From: Alentia gelatinosa
Lineage: Eukaryota > Annelida > Polychaeta > Phyllodocida > Polynoidae
Length of the DNA: 64,000 nucleotides
Reading direction: 5' to 3'
Assembly: GCA_950022655.1 (NCBI GenBank)
Contig: OX465581.1
Location: 106,933,125-106,997,124 of the forward strand
In this document: piece by piece, positions 1 through 14,700 of the stretch
Position numbering within the stretch: the stretch's first letter is position 1
How the letters are laid out: every line of letters starts with the position of its first letter
Position numbers and translations under genes: made by a program
Notes under the pieces: generated by a model
What the model saw: only the letters and a program-made list of their open reading frames with translations
Told to the model about the DNA's origin: nothing
Databases searched by the model: none

Positions 1-1602
1 GAGCAGCAGCTCGCAGAGCAGCTCGGTGCTAAATGTGAGGCCCGCGTACGACATCTGTAAATCACCTCTATGGATGGCCATGTCACATAGACACACTGGC
101 CGCACTAGCACGTATAGAATATATAGTACATGTATCTACATGTATAGTCTATACAGGCTACCATACAGGCATCCTGTATGCTCTTAAGATGCCATAGTTG
201 AGGTACGCCGAGAGGAAACAGTTTTTCTTTACGTATTTCTCTCCTCTTCTAGTTTCATTTGTTTAGGAGTATCTGTCTCATAACGGATGAGTATTATATA
301 TCCTAATATTTGGTGGGAATATAAAAAGATAACCATCCCGAGAGGATCAACAAAGAAGTCCACAACAAAAGCTAGGAACTCTGGTACTTTTAGTGGGGGG
401 ACAGTATGGTGCTTGCCTAAATCCTAGCTTCCATATTCCCCTACCAAGTGAAGAATGGTATTTTGTTGTTGGCTGATAGGGTGGGACGGCCGGGCTTGCA
501 GCATGTCTCCAGCTGTTGGGAGGGATCCGGGCAGGAACAGGCAGGCCCACAGCCAGCCGGCCCGGCCTGGTGACGTGGAAACCCGATCCGGGCGTCCCAC
601 AAAACGCACCGTAACAACGTGGATCACCTCCACCTCCTCCGGCAAGAAAAGATAGCGTCGTCGTCGTCGGCTGCTTCAACATCCCCCAGCTGCGTCGAGC
701 CGCGGGGTTCTCCCTCATCGGAGTGGAGGAAAAGATATAGACGTAGGGCTCTTTTTGATGGTTGTCTTTCGGCGCCTCGCTGTAGGGGTATAAAGTATAG
801 CGGTTTCCAGGGTCGGGGGAGGTGGAGAGGAGGAGGAGGAGGAGGAGGAATGTAGACGAATTAAAGCAGAACCCCCATCAAATCAAACACGCAGGAGAAA
901 GTTCCATTTCCTTAAATCATCAGCCCTATATTTACTCGGGACACATGCGGTGTGAAGTTTCTAGCCGAGCGGGCGAAGAGCGTGTCCATCAAAGGCAACG
1001 CGACACTGACAAAACGGTGTGCCTTGCCTCTACTTGGCGAACATTTTGTTTTAGGGGCAAACACCATTTTGGGCCGCGCCTTCCCTCACCAGATGGCGCG
1101 GGTGACGCTGGAATAAACAGCCCGTTGGCGGCCTCGTCCCTAGACACCTGAAATCTGAAATGTCCGGTGGGGGACATACACTCCACCCCACTATCTGTCT
1201 GGTTTTAGGGATGCTGAACAGCTTTTTAATTAGAGTTTGAGTAGCGTCCACACAGGCTGGGGCTGATCATATGGCCTTCACTGGCTCCTACCTCACGCCC
1301 GACTATTTGTTGGAGCTCATTTTCCAAGGCGCTCAACTGTGGGCGAGTGATAGCCTTAGCCCTCTGCCACGAGCAAATGGCGCTTTCCCGCCTGCTGACT
1401 ACGTTTTCAATTTCTGCCTTCACGGGCATTTGCTAGGCTCGAAATTGTCCTCAGTTGTTGCTTTCAATACGGGCCGGGCCCTTAGATCGTAGCGCGGCTG
1501 GTGTAGTTATCATGGTTGGGCCAGGCTGGCTTCTAATGCTCCGAGTCGGATGCTCGAGTGGCTTCAGCAGAGGAGGGAGACTGGGAAAGTGGCCCAAGCT
1601 CG

Positions 1603-1618
1603 CCCCCCCCCCCCCCCC
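1603..1618. repeat. Poly-C run, 16 bases
   Basis: An uninterrupted C16 run on the + strand within the upstream Meis intron, followed by CACCCCC. Confidence 0.98.
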
Positions 1619-4128
1619 ACACCCCCTTCTCCCCACCCATGCCGTTGAACAGTTCACAGGAAGCCTGGCTTTGTGGCCTTTGGTGTGACCAGGCTGCAAC
1701 TGTCCCCAAGGTATGATGGCTGTATTGGGGCTGAAAAGGCCCGGCCCAGGGGATTGGCCCAGGCGGGCGGATTACGGTTGAACCAAGGAGGGGGATGGCA
1801 CAGTACACTGCACTTGATATCGCCGGGTGCACTTCTTCACCCCAGCCGCAGCTGATTCCCCTGACGATAGACATGGAGGGCTTCCGCGGGCCTCCATCGG
1901 GGCGTGTGGGGTGCAGGACCAGCCAGCACCAGCCCTCTGAGACACCACCAGTGACCGCCCTTTAAACGTTGTCAGGAAATCTGAACCCAGGACCTTTATG
2001 TCGAGCATTTTAACACATGGTCTGAATTACCCAAACTCAGATAGTGACGCAGGCTGAAAAGCATTATAAACGTTATAGACATGAAATAGAAATCACGATT
2101 CATTGGTAAAGCTACATAAACCCTGGGATAAATTTGCCTCCTTTTGCCAATTTTAACAACAATGCCTCTGTGATTGGTAATACTGGTGTTAGCCACGAAT
2201 CCTGCACTCAGTCTGAGTACCCTTTGATCTGCACGAGCGAGCAGCTTCATCAAGAATACGCTCAGGGCTGGGAGTGCTCTGCGCGAGCATCTGGGACAGC
2301 TGCTCCTTGGCAGGCCACATGGGCAGGGCCAAGCCAAAAGAGCTATTCACTGCATCAGCGCGCTCGCCCAATGAGCGAAGCCAAGGGCTGAAGCGTTTGG
2401 TCATGTCCAAATTGCTCATTCACAGATTTGAGAGCAACTCTCTCATGGAGGCAATTGAAATGCAGCCGGCTAGTCAGGGCTTAGATACACACGGATCGAT
2501 GCCATTATCAACAGGCAGTGGTCAGCAAAGAGTAAAATTAATAAACCTGCGCCGATGTTGGTGGTTTGTATGGCTTCCTAGAGTAGGGGAGGTAGGAAAA
2601 TTTAATCATTTGCTCATTATGAAGGATTGAGAGTGCAGGGCAATTTCCGCCGCGTCCAACGGTGGTGTGGGGGGAGTGGAGCTTGATGGACTTTGGTGGT
2701 GCGAGAAGATTGTATTTCTACGAGGGTTGGTCAAACATAGGCCCACACGAATGCAGGCTAATGTGTATCTTGTTTGGGCTAGGCTCTCCGGCCAATAGAC
2801 AGTATAAACCGGTCTGTAATGAGATCTGTTTGGCCAGCACCGGCGTAGCTGCAGACTCAGGTGCCTCATTTCACTTCTAATGTTTTTCTAATCAGCGTGT
2901 AATCAGCGGGGGCCCCGAGTAAGGGAATGGTGCCAGTGCCAGTCGTCACTTGCAGGTTACGTTCTGTTTACAGCAATGCTTGTGAGATTCAAATATACTG
3001 AGATATGCTCTGGAGTTGCTGAATGTAATATGTTATAGACTGAGGTTAATGTCCTGGGGGTTTGTATATGTCTGGGAGTGGTGAGCTGGTGGGGCGATTA
3101 TGGGGTTTGTCGTGGAGTCTGTATACAGATGAGATATGAAGGCTTTTATCTTACAATAATATTTATTGAACTTGGCCATGTTGGACAGAATCCAGCATCC
3201 AGATTAAAAGGAGTATTTTAACAAATGTAACACTTCAATAAGGAAGGCATTTTTGCTCCCCGAATAAAAAAAAGTATAACTCATACAACTGAATTACTTC
3301 TACAAAAGACGTTGGAGATTTTTGTCATCATGTACATGAACTCATACAACTGGACAGAAAATATCTACATGTAATCGTGAGCTACCAATTTGTATGTTCT
3401 GGAGTAGCACTTCCTGTGTGACAATGAAACGACAACAGTGTTCCAGTATATGCTGAGCGATAATGGCAAAATGAAGCGTCCACAATAATTGATAAAGCGT
3501 AGCCGCCTCACAAACAGCCACAGCAATCAGACACGTTTGGCTGGGTCCGGTTATGTCGCGTCCCGGTGAACCCTCATCGGCGAGGCCACAACAAGGCCTC
3601 ATAGAAGCAGCGCCGGCCTTATCTACATGTAGGGCCCCTACCAATCGTCCATGTCACATGTGCGCCGCCTGGGCTATCTATTGTTGTGGGGGCTGGGTGC
3701 ACTGGGCCGTACCCTGTCCCGTAATGATTCCACGTGCTGATATTAGCCTCAGTCGGCTGGGTTCACCGCACCAGATCAGCTGCAATAGTGGCGAGGATCC
3801 GGGCAAAGTGCTGCTAATACAACTACGCCGAATTGATCAAAGCCCCGCGCCGCACCCTTCACCCTACCCCTCACCACCATCACCATCACAAAAACACCGC
3901 CATGCAGTGGAAATAGCCAGAGGTAGTTGGGGAGGCATGTATGACTTGTAAATAGATGGGATTGCCGGTCCCCCTCCTCCTCCCTACTCCACTTCCACCA
4001 CCGTCCAGCGGCATATATGAATGCAGCACCTTTACTGAATTACTTCTGATCGGATCTAGGAATGCAAACATAGGCGACGCCTCCACGTCTCCTCTGGAGT
4101 ATGTATGTAATGGCGACTTTGAATGGAC

Positions 4129-4160
4129 GGGAGGGTGAGTGTGGGTGGGTGGGGTGGGGT
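4129..4160 (+). other. G-quadruplex-capable G-run cluster
   Basis: Six runs of three or four G (4129-4131, 4133-4135, 4143-4145, 4147-4149, 4151-4154, 4156-4159) lie in 31 bases, with loops of 1-7 bases. This satisfies the usual intramolecular G4 pattern on the + (sense) strand. Confidence 0.7.
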
Positions 4161-5590
4161 TGGTATGGCTTTGACGTGTTTGTTAGGGGAGCGACACCAG
4201 GTATGTTGTGTGCCGTATTCATAACCCCACATGGCGGCCGAGGGGCTGGGACAACACGGGTTGATTGGCGGAGAGGCAGGCACACATGATTGTGGATGTG
4301 TGGGGGTGAGGCTCCATTTGTGCACGGCGCCATCAGCAAACTCCGGAGGTCACTGGCATCAAGCATTGATGGTGGGGACCGAGCCGCTGCCGCGCCAGTT
4401 ATGTTGGCAATATCCTGGTTGCTACTGCCAGGCCCCGTGGCTCGAGGCACCAATTGGTGCATGGCCCTAATGGTTATGATGCCTGTTCCCGGAGAGACTC
4501 GCCGCCAGCGGCTGGGGCCCCACACCAAAAAGCCACTCCTCCTAACGGTGCCAATGTTCCTGCACCAAGAAGGCAATTCCCACGGGCGCCCGGAGGTGCG
4601 AGGGGGGAGAGTGGAGCCGATGGCAGGTAGTGACCATACACAGGCAGTATAAGGGGCAGGCGTTGGGGGAGGGCAATAACGGGCAGGGGCTCCCGCCGCG
4701 AGATCTGCAAGTGATATTGATGCGTGCATTGTCGCGGTGCCTCGGGTTGTGGCGCTTTATGGCCACGGTGGACGATAATAGGGTACATAGCTGGAGGATC
4801 TGTATAACGGCCTCCCTGCCAGCCACTCGGGATGCGGCCCCCGCCTGCCTGCCTTCCTTCAGCCATCCCACCGATGTCTCAGTCACCACTGGCACCAACT
4901 GAGAAAGAAGATGGAAAAAAGAGACTCACCGCCCTAGAATGATCTACTAGGTCGCCCAACGATGCACAAGACCATGTCCAGAATCTGATTTTGTGTCGGC
5001 TACCGAGTCGAGTTAATATTCTTTCACCTGTTCTTGTCATAAATCGTCATCCGCTCATAAAAACATCAAAAGAAAAAACGGCAGAAGAACTATATTTCGG
5101 GATACGGTGTATACTGAATGACTCCATTTGTGTCCATATTAAATAGAAAATCTATCATAATTTTGCACTAAATCGATGGTCAACATGTTTGAAAGGAACA
5201 TAGGCCTACATGATAACCTTGCAGGGGAACGTAGGCAGACTGCAATAGATCATATATGTACAGGTAGCTTTTAATGTCGCTGAGGCTGACATCTAGGGTT
5301 AATATTGTAGGCGGGATAATGGCTGGCAATGTGACGGTAAACACGGCCAAACCCCAGCGATAAATCGCATCTTGTTGAAACGCCCACGCCTAATGATATA
5401 CACATCCCTGTAACGGGTCGTAATTGATGTATCACCCTCAAATAGATAGCCAGCAATTATTTGGGCGATGCCTAGACTGACACCGGCCACATTGCCTGTG
5501 CAATTATGTAAAAATAGAGCCAAAGATGTTGTCATAAACGTGGCAGAGATCATCCATCCAGGCTTGGGTGGATGCTGTCAGAGACGTGCA

Positions 5591-5707
5591 TAGGGGATGG
5601 GCGGGTGGGTTGGTTTGTAGGTGTAAGGGTGGGGGGGGGGGGGGTAGTCCATGACAACGGTTCTGGTTCTGGTGCTGGAGGGGTGGGGGGTGGGCCGTGG
5701 GTGAGGT
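5591..5707 (+). other. G-rich tract with 14-base poly-G
   Basis: Multiple G3+ runs, a G14 homopolymer (5631-5644) and a second G-rich segment up to 5707, all on the + strand. A second G4-capable segment in the same intron. Confidence 0.75.
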
Positions 5708-8700
5708 AGGTGTGTGCCAGTTGCTGTCAACATGTATTTAGCGTGCGGCCAGCTGAGCAGGTCAGTGTCCTGGCGGACGGAGGGACACGGCCTCCACTCA
5801 CCCATGACCCCCGTCTGGACATTCCAGCCGGTTGGCCAAGATAGCCAGGCGATAATACCAGCCGCGGGCCGCCTGCTCTCCCCATCAGCGTTATCATCGG
5901 TAACGGGAGTTGCGCCCGATAGCAGCGCCCCCTGGTACGGGGCGACCCGCGCGCCCCCTCGGTGGTCATGGCTCCCTGGCTTCGTTAACACATGCCCACT
6001 AATTAACCTCATTAGGGCGCCGTGGCCGGCTAGACTTCTGACGAGCTCCCGTCTTGACCTGGGCGCCGACACCCCCGCGCACTCATTTATATAGCTCCTC
6101 GTCCCGCGGGTGCATGGTGTCCCTGAATCCCTCAAGAGCTGCTCCCAGTCGCTCGTTAACCCCTGAAGCCACAGTCCGCTCGCACCGGTTGGGTGTGGGG
6201 TTTATAGTTGGGGGTGGGGTCAACTGCCACCCTCGGGCATTCATCCCTGTGTTCCTGTCCTTTCTCCAACACTATATCTCTCCTAAACTGTTACGTCAAG
6301 TTGAAACACGTGGGGGTGAGAAATCTGGAGGGGATGGAATTTTAGGATGAGCTGCTCGAGTCTCAGATGGCTAAACTTGGGGAGTGCTCGAGGAGGAGTA
6401 GTAATTCGCGTCTGGACAAACACGTGCAGGCGATTAGATATATCGGAGAGCGCGTCACCACCGGGTTCTTCTCATAACGACTTCACGTATAAATCTGGGT
6501 GGGCGATGCAGTCACGGCCCAGCCCGTCCGCCGCCACCACCGCTGCCGCGGCCGATGCATCCGGTGCTGAGGGTGGAACCGATGCTGGCCCAGCTCTTTC
6601 CCCGCTGATTTGATTTCACATGATGGATTCTTTGGCTGATTGGTAGCGAAGGCTGAGGGAGTCAGGGGAGTATGAATATGCAGATCTCGGGCCTGGCCTC
6701 CAACCCTGACGCCTTACACGGCCCGCGCCATGAATTATTAGCCCAAATTGAATATAGGGGAATTCTTTTTTGCTGGCTGTATCAATGGCATCATGACCTG
6801 GTGACCCGATACTGACTTTCTCCTGGCCGCTATTTAAACAGGAGGCTTCGGGTTGCCTCTGTTTGTGAGGAAGAGGGGTGGAGGGGGACGCTCTTTCCCG
6901 TAATAGCCAGTCACCATCATGTCTAAACACAGCTGTAACCGCCCAAATCGCTCGGCTTCAGTGTTGTATCCCGTCAGTCATATCGCTAACCCGCTCTATC
7001 AAGTTACGATTTAATGGGGCCTTCGATCCCTTATCAAATTTTAAATTTGGGTTGGCATGGCAACAGGGCACCATCACGTGCTGGTCGTAAGAAGCACCAT
7101 GCTGTATGTGTCATTTATGAGTGAGCTAATTCACACTTTCTATGTGAAATCCAAACATGCTTGCCTGACCTCAGATAGCGTCAATTTTACATTGCCCCAG
7201 GCTTGCTTTCACCGACAAGGTTACGTTTTCAAAAACCCACCTCCAAAAACAACCGGGTTAAGCTACTCTTTTTTTCAATATTTTCTTTTTCTCCGACGAC
7301 TAAGGCTCCAGGGCGTTCTCATGTTTGAAGACTGTCTTGCGCCTGAAAGACCTTAAATGGTATGCACGTTGAGACCAAAAGAAGGACGAACAGATTATGG
7401 ATAAATGATGTCCGAAGGAAGCAGAGAATGGTATTTTGTTGAGAGCCTTCTCGGTTGTTCTTTTCGCAAAATCCCACGTCAGGCACAGGGTGTTGGATAA
7501 TACTTTAACTCCTTGAATATCAGCTGTTTGGAAACGCACACTAAGTGACTCTATTAAGCCGCTTCCCCAGCCTGCCGACAGCCGCCAAACATTCTTAACT
7601 GCAGTTGGCCAGCCGGATAAGAATGTGTGCAACCTGGACCATGAGGGGCCGCTGGCGCCCACGTAACCAACCATCCAGCCGAGCACATCTGTTACCCTGC
7701 CGCCTTCCCAAACTCTCACTGCATCCAATCCGACGCCGTATTTCCTCTTGAGGTCGAAGCACTCACTTACAAACCCTCCCACCCCTTTCTTCTTTCAGGG
7801 TCTTAAACTGAAACTCCCACGCCCTCCCTCTCCACCTGACTCAAAACCAGCCATATAAGAACTTCGAATCGGGACCTCCTGCCCTGCCCTACTCCGACCA
7901 GACCCTTTATCCTCAATACTACTAGAAACGACCAAGGCCTTTTCTCTTGGGAATACACTACCGTAGGAACCCTTTTCTCCGCCCTACTCCCTTCCCAGTT
8001 AGGCACCCCCCCGGGTGCTGACACACACACCCTACCCGCAGCTATCCCGCCCTCTGCCTTGCCCTAGTATTTGGCGTCTATCGTTCGCCGACTTGGTGTC
8101 ATTTGTCACATTACTTGCAACACTGCGCGCTCCATGTTGTGGGGCGATTGGTTCGCTTGGCAATATTATGTTTGTGAAATGTACTGGATTGAATCGAGCT
8201 CCAGGTGTACCCTATGCGGACGCCGACCGGAACACCACCACCCCTCCCACTCCACCCCCTACGCCCTCCACCCCTCCTTCCCCCATCGTGGTTGCTCACT
8301 TCGACACCCCCTTCTCTTTTGTCGCCCCCTCTACATCTGGTGTTGCTATGGATACTTTGTGCCGCCGGATCTCGCAGGAGTTCTTGGCGACAAAAGGTTG
8401 GGAGGAGAATCGCAGGGCAAGCGAGCGCGATAACTAAGTATTCAAAAGTCTTTTGTCAGTTCCGGGGCCGAACACTCTCTTCATTCAGACGTGTGGTTTG
8501 TGAGCAATGGCTTCTGTGGTAGTGGCGGGTGGGGAGGCGGTGCATGGAGGTGCTTGACACGTTGCCAGTAGACAAGGCAAGTAATACACTCACGTTCCTA
8601 CCGTGGGACAAAAGCGCCAAGGGCATCGTAACTTGTTCGGGCGCGATGTAATGCGTTCTTCTTGAACAAAATATGATATTAGTGATGGATTTGTGTGCAA

Positions 8701-11700
8701 ATTCAATGATGGAACAACAACAGAGCATGGCTGCGAGGAAGGGAGAGTCCGTGCAGGCCTTTCATGCTTGTCTCAATTAGTAACGATGACGAAGTAGACG
8801 CGCCAAATCAGAACAGTAATATATTACTCTGGAGTGATCACCATATACATAGTTTGTATTGTCTTGGGGCTAGACATCATTTAATCGAGTTTCACACATT
8901 ATGCTGTCAACTAGGTCATTCCTCATGCTTTGGACGCAACTCCTACCACCCAGAATAATCGTACTATGGAGGGGTTTTGTTCCTGCTACGCATCGACCAT
9001 AGAAACCACCATCTGTAAGACGACTTGGTAGGAACTCATTGCTGAAAGCAAAAGTGTATGAGTATAGTGCGTGCTGGAGAAAACGGCATACATATGCCCT
9101 GAGGTTTCAGTGAAAAGAAAAGCAAGAAGAGATCGTCCAGGCGTGCAGCCTTAGGGCCACATTGTCACTAATGGATAAGGAAAAAAACTGGGAGAAAAGC
9201 CAGTGAATCCTCATACCTACTTTTAAATCAAATTAGGTATGATTATGTGATCATGCCTGAAACAATTAGACAGAACGCCTGGGGAGCCCGTGCTTGAGAT
9301 GCATGGTAAATCAAAAGCTAAGGCAGCGTTTGAGTCCCTCTATGTCCCCTTACTAGGTAAGCTGCACTGTGTAGAAGGGGGGAAATAATCACGATTGATG
9401 TTTGCCAGTGAAGCAAATTAGGCTTGTGCTTTACATCTCGATATTTAAGCCAATTAAAATGAGTTCGTCAATAGATAAATGCCAATTAAAGATGCGTTGC
9501 GTTGAGTCAGCCCCTTCCATTTACGTCCTCTCCTTGCACGCCTCTGGGAGGGTGCTGTTGCATGGCTGCCTTCCTGGAGGCATCCGTGGAACTCTGGAGC
9601 ATACCGGAGGCGTTTTTCTCCTCCGGAGAGGCGCATGTTATTTGTCTTGATATGCCACTGGGGGCAGTGCCGTGATATGAGGGTAGGGTAGTACTCCACC
9701 CTGTGGCTACAATAATGTTGAGCAGGGAAAATGCCAATACAAATAATTCAGCCCCATGTGTTTCTATTTCTGTCTCTGTTTTGTATTTGTTCTGGTAGGA
9801 CGGCTATCCCCAGCAAGTCTAGACAAGGCAGTGTGCTATCCCGGATAACAAACACTATGGGGTGCCGCGTGGTAAAATTAGACCGACCCCTTTCAGCCTG
9901 TTACTGGCCATATTACCGCATATGTTTCGGATAGATGTTGGTTTTTTTCCCCCACCTAGTCATATTTGACCGCACTGCAGTGCATTAATAGGAACCATTC
10001 CGACCGGGACCATCCGTGGGTTGTCTCTGGTGGGTGGAATATAGTCGTCATTGTTTTGACATCTGTAATATATTGGCTCGCGGGGCAAAACACATGTAGA
10101 TAAATTGTTCTTGGCAATGCTGGGGATACGATCAAAGCCCCATTGTAACTCACACTAATATTGTTGTAAGTTGGCCGGGAGGGTCCTTATGTACGTGTAT
10201 TTAAGTGGTTTTAGGAAGGCGCGTGCTGGAATTGATAACTTCAGAATACCCAGATGAACGCTAGCAGATAATTACAATCACTGCGCTGCAATAGGCAATC
10301 AGACATTTCTCAAGTTTCCCCCGGTGAGTTATCGTTGGTCCATTGTGTGGTCTCATTTGTCAGTGATTTATCCCGAGGTGGGCTCCTCGTAGCACGGGCG
10401 TATTAGCTCGACAAATGTAATGGCTGACCTCCATGGGGAGTGAGGCACAAGGGGCCGTGGTCCCCACCCAAAGATGTCGGGTCTTTATTATCACGTCATT
10501 GTGGCCCTATATACCAGGGCCAGCCAGAACTCATCAGAGATTGTGGCTCATTAGCTTGACAACACCCTACGTCAGAGTCTAATAAATCTGATTAACTCCA
10601 ATCTTTCTCCCGAGACCCAGGAGTGAAAAAAGTGGGGCTCCGGGCTCGGAGGGATCGATGATGAATGTGCGGAGGACATAGTGGGGGTGGAGCAGGCCCC
10701 CGCCCCTTACCACGGGATGCTCATCACTTCCCTGCCCACCACCCTTCTCAAAGCCTCAATGGGGGAGGTTTATAGACCACACACTCAGATGCATGCAGGC
10801 AGCATCTCCACAGGAGAAAAAAGTGCTGCTGTCGAAAGCCTTGACCCGACGCAGAAAAATAATGAGCCGTCAATTCCCTACACCCTCGTTCTCCCGTCCT
10901 TTTGCTCTCTTTGTGGGGTTGCATAACCACACCCCGCTGTGGGGTCTGCGACGAACGAGAGGCAAGAACAGCCAAAAACAAAATTAAAAGGGACGACTAC
11001 GGAGGAGATAGTTGTAGGCTTCACCTGTCGTGAATGCTTTATTTTGCATATTGGACAAAGCCTGATAGTAGCACCAGGGTTGGCCACCATGGGGCACTGT
11101 GTCGGCTAATGGTGGCGGGGGGAATCCCTCCTGGAGTCTTTGATTCACGACTATCCCTTTCAGTCTCCGGTGGGTTTGTCCCTGAGCAGGGTGTGGGCTC
11201 CAGTACTGCGGAAGCCCCTGGGCTGCTGCTGGCAGAGGCGGCGAGTACCGCCCGTGGGCCAGTGTCATTGTGTGGCGGGCGAGCGGGGCGGCTCTTTTAG
11301 CAGTCCTGACAGTTGATGTGCCAGTCCCCAGCGCCGCCTCACACCCGCAGCCTGCCTCTCTCAGCTGGGTCCGACCACCACCATCGCTAAAGGCTGGGTG
11401 GGTGGGTGGTTGGCAGGGAGGATGAGCGAAAGGGGGGGGGGCAAAAAATATTCCCCGCTGGTGTTGGCTAAAACAATGTTTTCTGCAATAAAGAAAAATA
11501 AAACTGGAAAAAGCTCTGCCAACAATACCACTTCGTCTATCCAGAAACATTCAAGAAAAGCGTGCTTGGCTAAAATGCATCCGGGAAGGGTGCTGGTGCA
11601 GGGGGTTCCTTTTATGCACGGATGCGCTCTGCTGACGGCTCGAAATGTGATTTGATGGCGCGAAACCGGGCGCGTTGAGCGGCGGAAAGCTGCCCGCGCC

Positions 11701-14700
11701 GGAGTTGTGAGTGGCCGAGGCGTAATCGAGATGGACTGGTTGACTTTGGTGCAGGGCCAAGGGGAGCGCACCGATGGGGCTAGGTGGGGCCTGGCTGGAG
11801 ACTGGACAAACCAGGTCACAGGCGGCGTAATCAGGAAGCCACCAACTTATGGCCTCCACCTGGGCAATGCACTCCCTCACCCAACTGCCCTCTAATCAGT
11901 GGGAAAGTGGTGGGCAGCATGCAGCCTCCATGCCTCAACGTTTTCTAGTTCTTTCACATCCCACAAATGCATATATTCTAGATGCCTAGTAAAATGCTAT
12001 GCTCTTCCACACAAGACATCGACGTGCCATTTGATGGCTCTCGCCTGCGCATATTGGTGATAAACCATGTATAGGAAATGGTTATGGTTTTATCCTTACT
12101 CATGTATAACAGTTCTTTTGATTCCATTGAGAGCGCCTATCATAATGAAACTATGATGTGGGAACACTGGGGATTGACCGACTTAGACCTTTTGTCGCCG
12201 GATTGTTATTGATACCACCATTAGCGATCCATAGGAACTATTACGTGTTTACACATTAAATATGAAGCATACTCTTGGGAGCAATTGTACTTTTTACAAG
12301 TGTATCTTCCAATCATACGCCGTCGCCTTGACGGTGCTCTTATTTGCTTAGCTGACTGGGCTTGAGATTGTATTTATAATGTTGCTTGCTTTTTGTTTCA
12401 AGCCTTTTTCTTGCATCAAATATTGTGCGGGTCGACATGTGTATTTCTGACAAACATAAAAAGGTAATATATTCTGCTGTTCATATATTCGAACACCAGA
12501 AATGAAGCACAGACCTTATAGACACCGTATATATACCCCGGTCTACAGAATAGAATCTGAACCATTGACAGGGATAATGAAAAATAAATGAAGGAAGTGC
12601 TAGTGTTCAATCCAAACCCGAAGGTGAAATATTTGCCCTGGGGCAACAGGCATATTAGGGTATTATGACTTAGCTTTTGTAAATATTCGCCTTCTGACCA
12701 GGTCGGTGAGACTTTGGTACCACAACAAAGCCTGAGGTTGAGGTTGAATAATTGCATATATTAGGTCCTGTGCACACATTGAATTTAACATGTGCTCCCG
12801 GCCGGAAAGGTACACACAGAGTCTGTTGGAAAAGCAAATATTTTACTTGAGAGGGATAAGAAGACCTTTATCCAGTGTCCAACCAGGCTCCAAAATTTGT
12901 AAGTGGTCTTCAAAGCGGATTTAGGGGTCAGAGGGGTGGTGCCCTTGGCTGTGCTTAGACCAGCAGGGGAGGCCAGTAACGGGTGGCGGTTGCTACACTT
13001 GTCTATTTTCAGTTTACCGTATCGGAAATAATCCGACTTTTAGAGTCAACTTGAACAGTTCCCAGGCAGCATCTCTCGTGTGGATTGCCTCGCAAAGACT
13101 TTGTGTACATAAGGCTCCTCCTACGCAGGTGGGTGAGCGATAATGGGGGATGTGTTCATAGACAAACACAGCCGCTGCCAACTGACACTCCCGTTAGCCC
13201 TAAGCACCGTATTTTAGTCTAAACTGACATCCTAACCCAGCTGTATAAAAGCGATACCAGTACAAGTGCATATATATTCTATGGTTGTGTAGTGTTTTAC
13301 GACATTCTCCGCTTGAATGAAAAGTACATGTGCACATTGTTGACGGTGTCACCTATTTCTCTTTAACACGTGCTCTGTGGTCCTCATTTGACAAAAGCAC
13401 GCGTCAATTGTGTGAAAAACGAGTAGGTATGGCCGCGTGTAAGCAAACTGGCATGTTTTGGTAACCATGAAAAGCACAAATTTATGATATCAATATTTAA
13501 GCAGAGCCTTGTATATTTGATGGGGATTTGTTGAGCCTTCGGCAGAGCTTACTATTTATGTCGGCAATGAATGGGACTGGCGTGGATGTATTATTAAATT
13601 ATTGATAATCCATGAACCGCGACACCTCGAGGACCTGTCATCATAGTGTCAACATGTTGATCGAACTTCCCTGGAAGGCAATTGCTCCCACCATTTCCCA
13701 CACACCGGACTCTCTCTTTCTCTCTCTCTATCAGTACAGGCCCCCAACCATTACCACATTCCCTACATCCATGCCAAAAACCCGAGTCCTGGTAGCATTA
13801 CCACGTACCCTCCCCTCCCCATTAGTGCGCTATATTGCATATTAGTTCGGGCTGGCTGAATCCGTTTGCACAATTTAGAAATTCATAAACATGTGTTAGG
13901 GACCATGGGGCTTGCCGAAGTGCTGCCAGCTGAAATCTATTTGGCTGGCCTAGCGATGGGTGGGATTTATTTCGGTTGGTAACAGTTTCGCCCCAGTCCG
14001 TCTCGTTTGTGTGGAGCGTAGCCTCCACGGTTTTTATCCAGCTCGACTATGAGAGGTGGATGTCGTAATTGAGCAAACAAAGGTCCATGTGACTGGTACT
14101 AATATACACCAATCTGTAACGTAGCCTTTTGATGGTAAACACTCTGGTGCACTAGGGTGTGTCATTGGTGACTTCTGGACTAATGTCAGGGTCCTCCACC
14201 CCTAAATAGAAATAGAAGTGGGCTGCAGTGCGGTGTGACCAGGATACTAAGCTGAACAATACATATCGCAGCGCACACTGCTCCTTGCTGCATATTTCAT
14301 TATCACCAGTTACATGACAGGCAGGTCGATGCAAAATTATTAACAAAGTTGGGCAAAATGTGTCCATAGACGTAGAATCGATATTGACACATTTTATCGT
14401 TTTAAGAAATCAATTGCTGTGAATTAGCCCAGTAAAAAGAGCCCAGAGCATTGGTGACAGGCATTGTCCAGCGGTCAGTGGAGGCCGTGGGTAAATTCTA
14501 TGACGTCACTAAAATGTGGGCTGTTCCCAATGAGAACCTGAGTGGTGATGGTAAGATACATCATGTATATGTTGTCTTAACAATGAAGGGAATGGCTATT
14601 ATTGTTGTTGCCTACATTCCTGACAGTCGGTCCTGAATTTGAAGACCTTACAAACCCTCTCCCTACTTTATCTATAAAAAGAAAGGGAAGAAGAGTCTTT

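Noticed and set aside
4040..4729. 229-codon minus-strand open frame, the longest in the window
   Set aside because: It lies in GC-rich intron sequence, is overlapped by long frames on both strands, is rich in Pro/Ser/Arg without any family motif, and has no supporting splice or promoter context.
5578..6135. 185-codon minus-strand open frame
   Set aside because: It runs across the poly-G tract and G-rich repeat, and its C-terminal half is a Pro/Thr/His simple-repeat translation.
10984..11550. 188-codon minus-strand open frame
   Set aside because: GC-rich chance frame without family motifs. It is overlapped by plus-strand and minus-strand alternatives.
12740..12756. AATAATTG near a possible upstream homeodomain exon end (VNNW)
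   Set aside because: The reading frame and preceding residues do not match the Meis homeodomain, and no donor follows.
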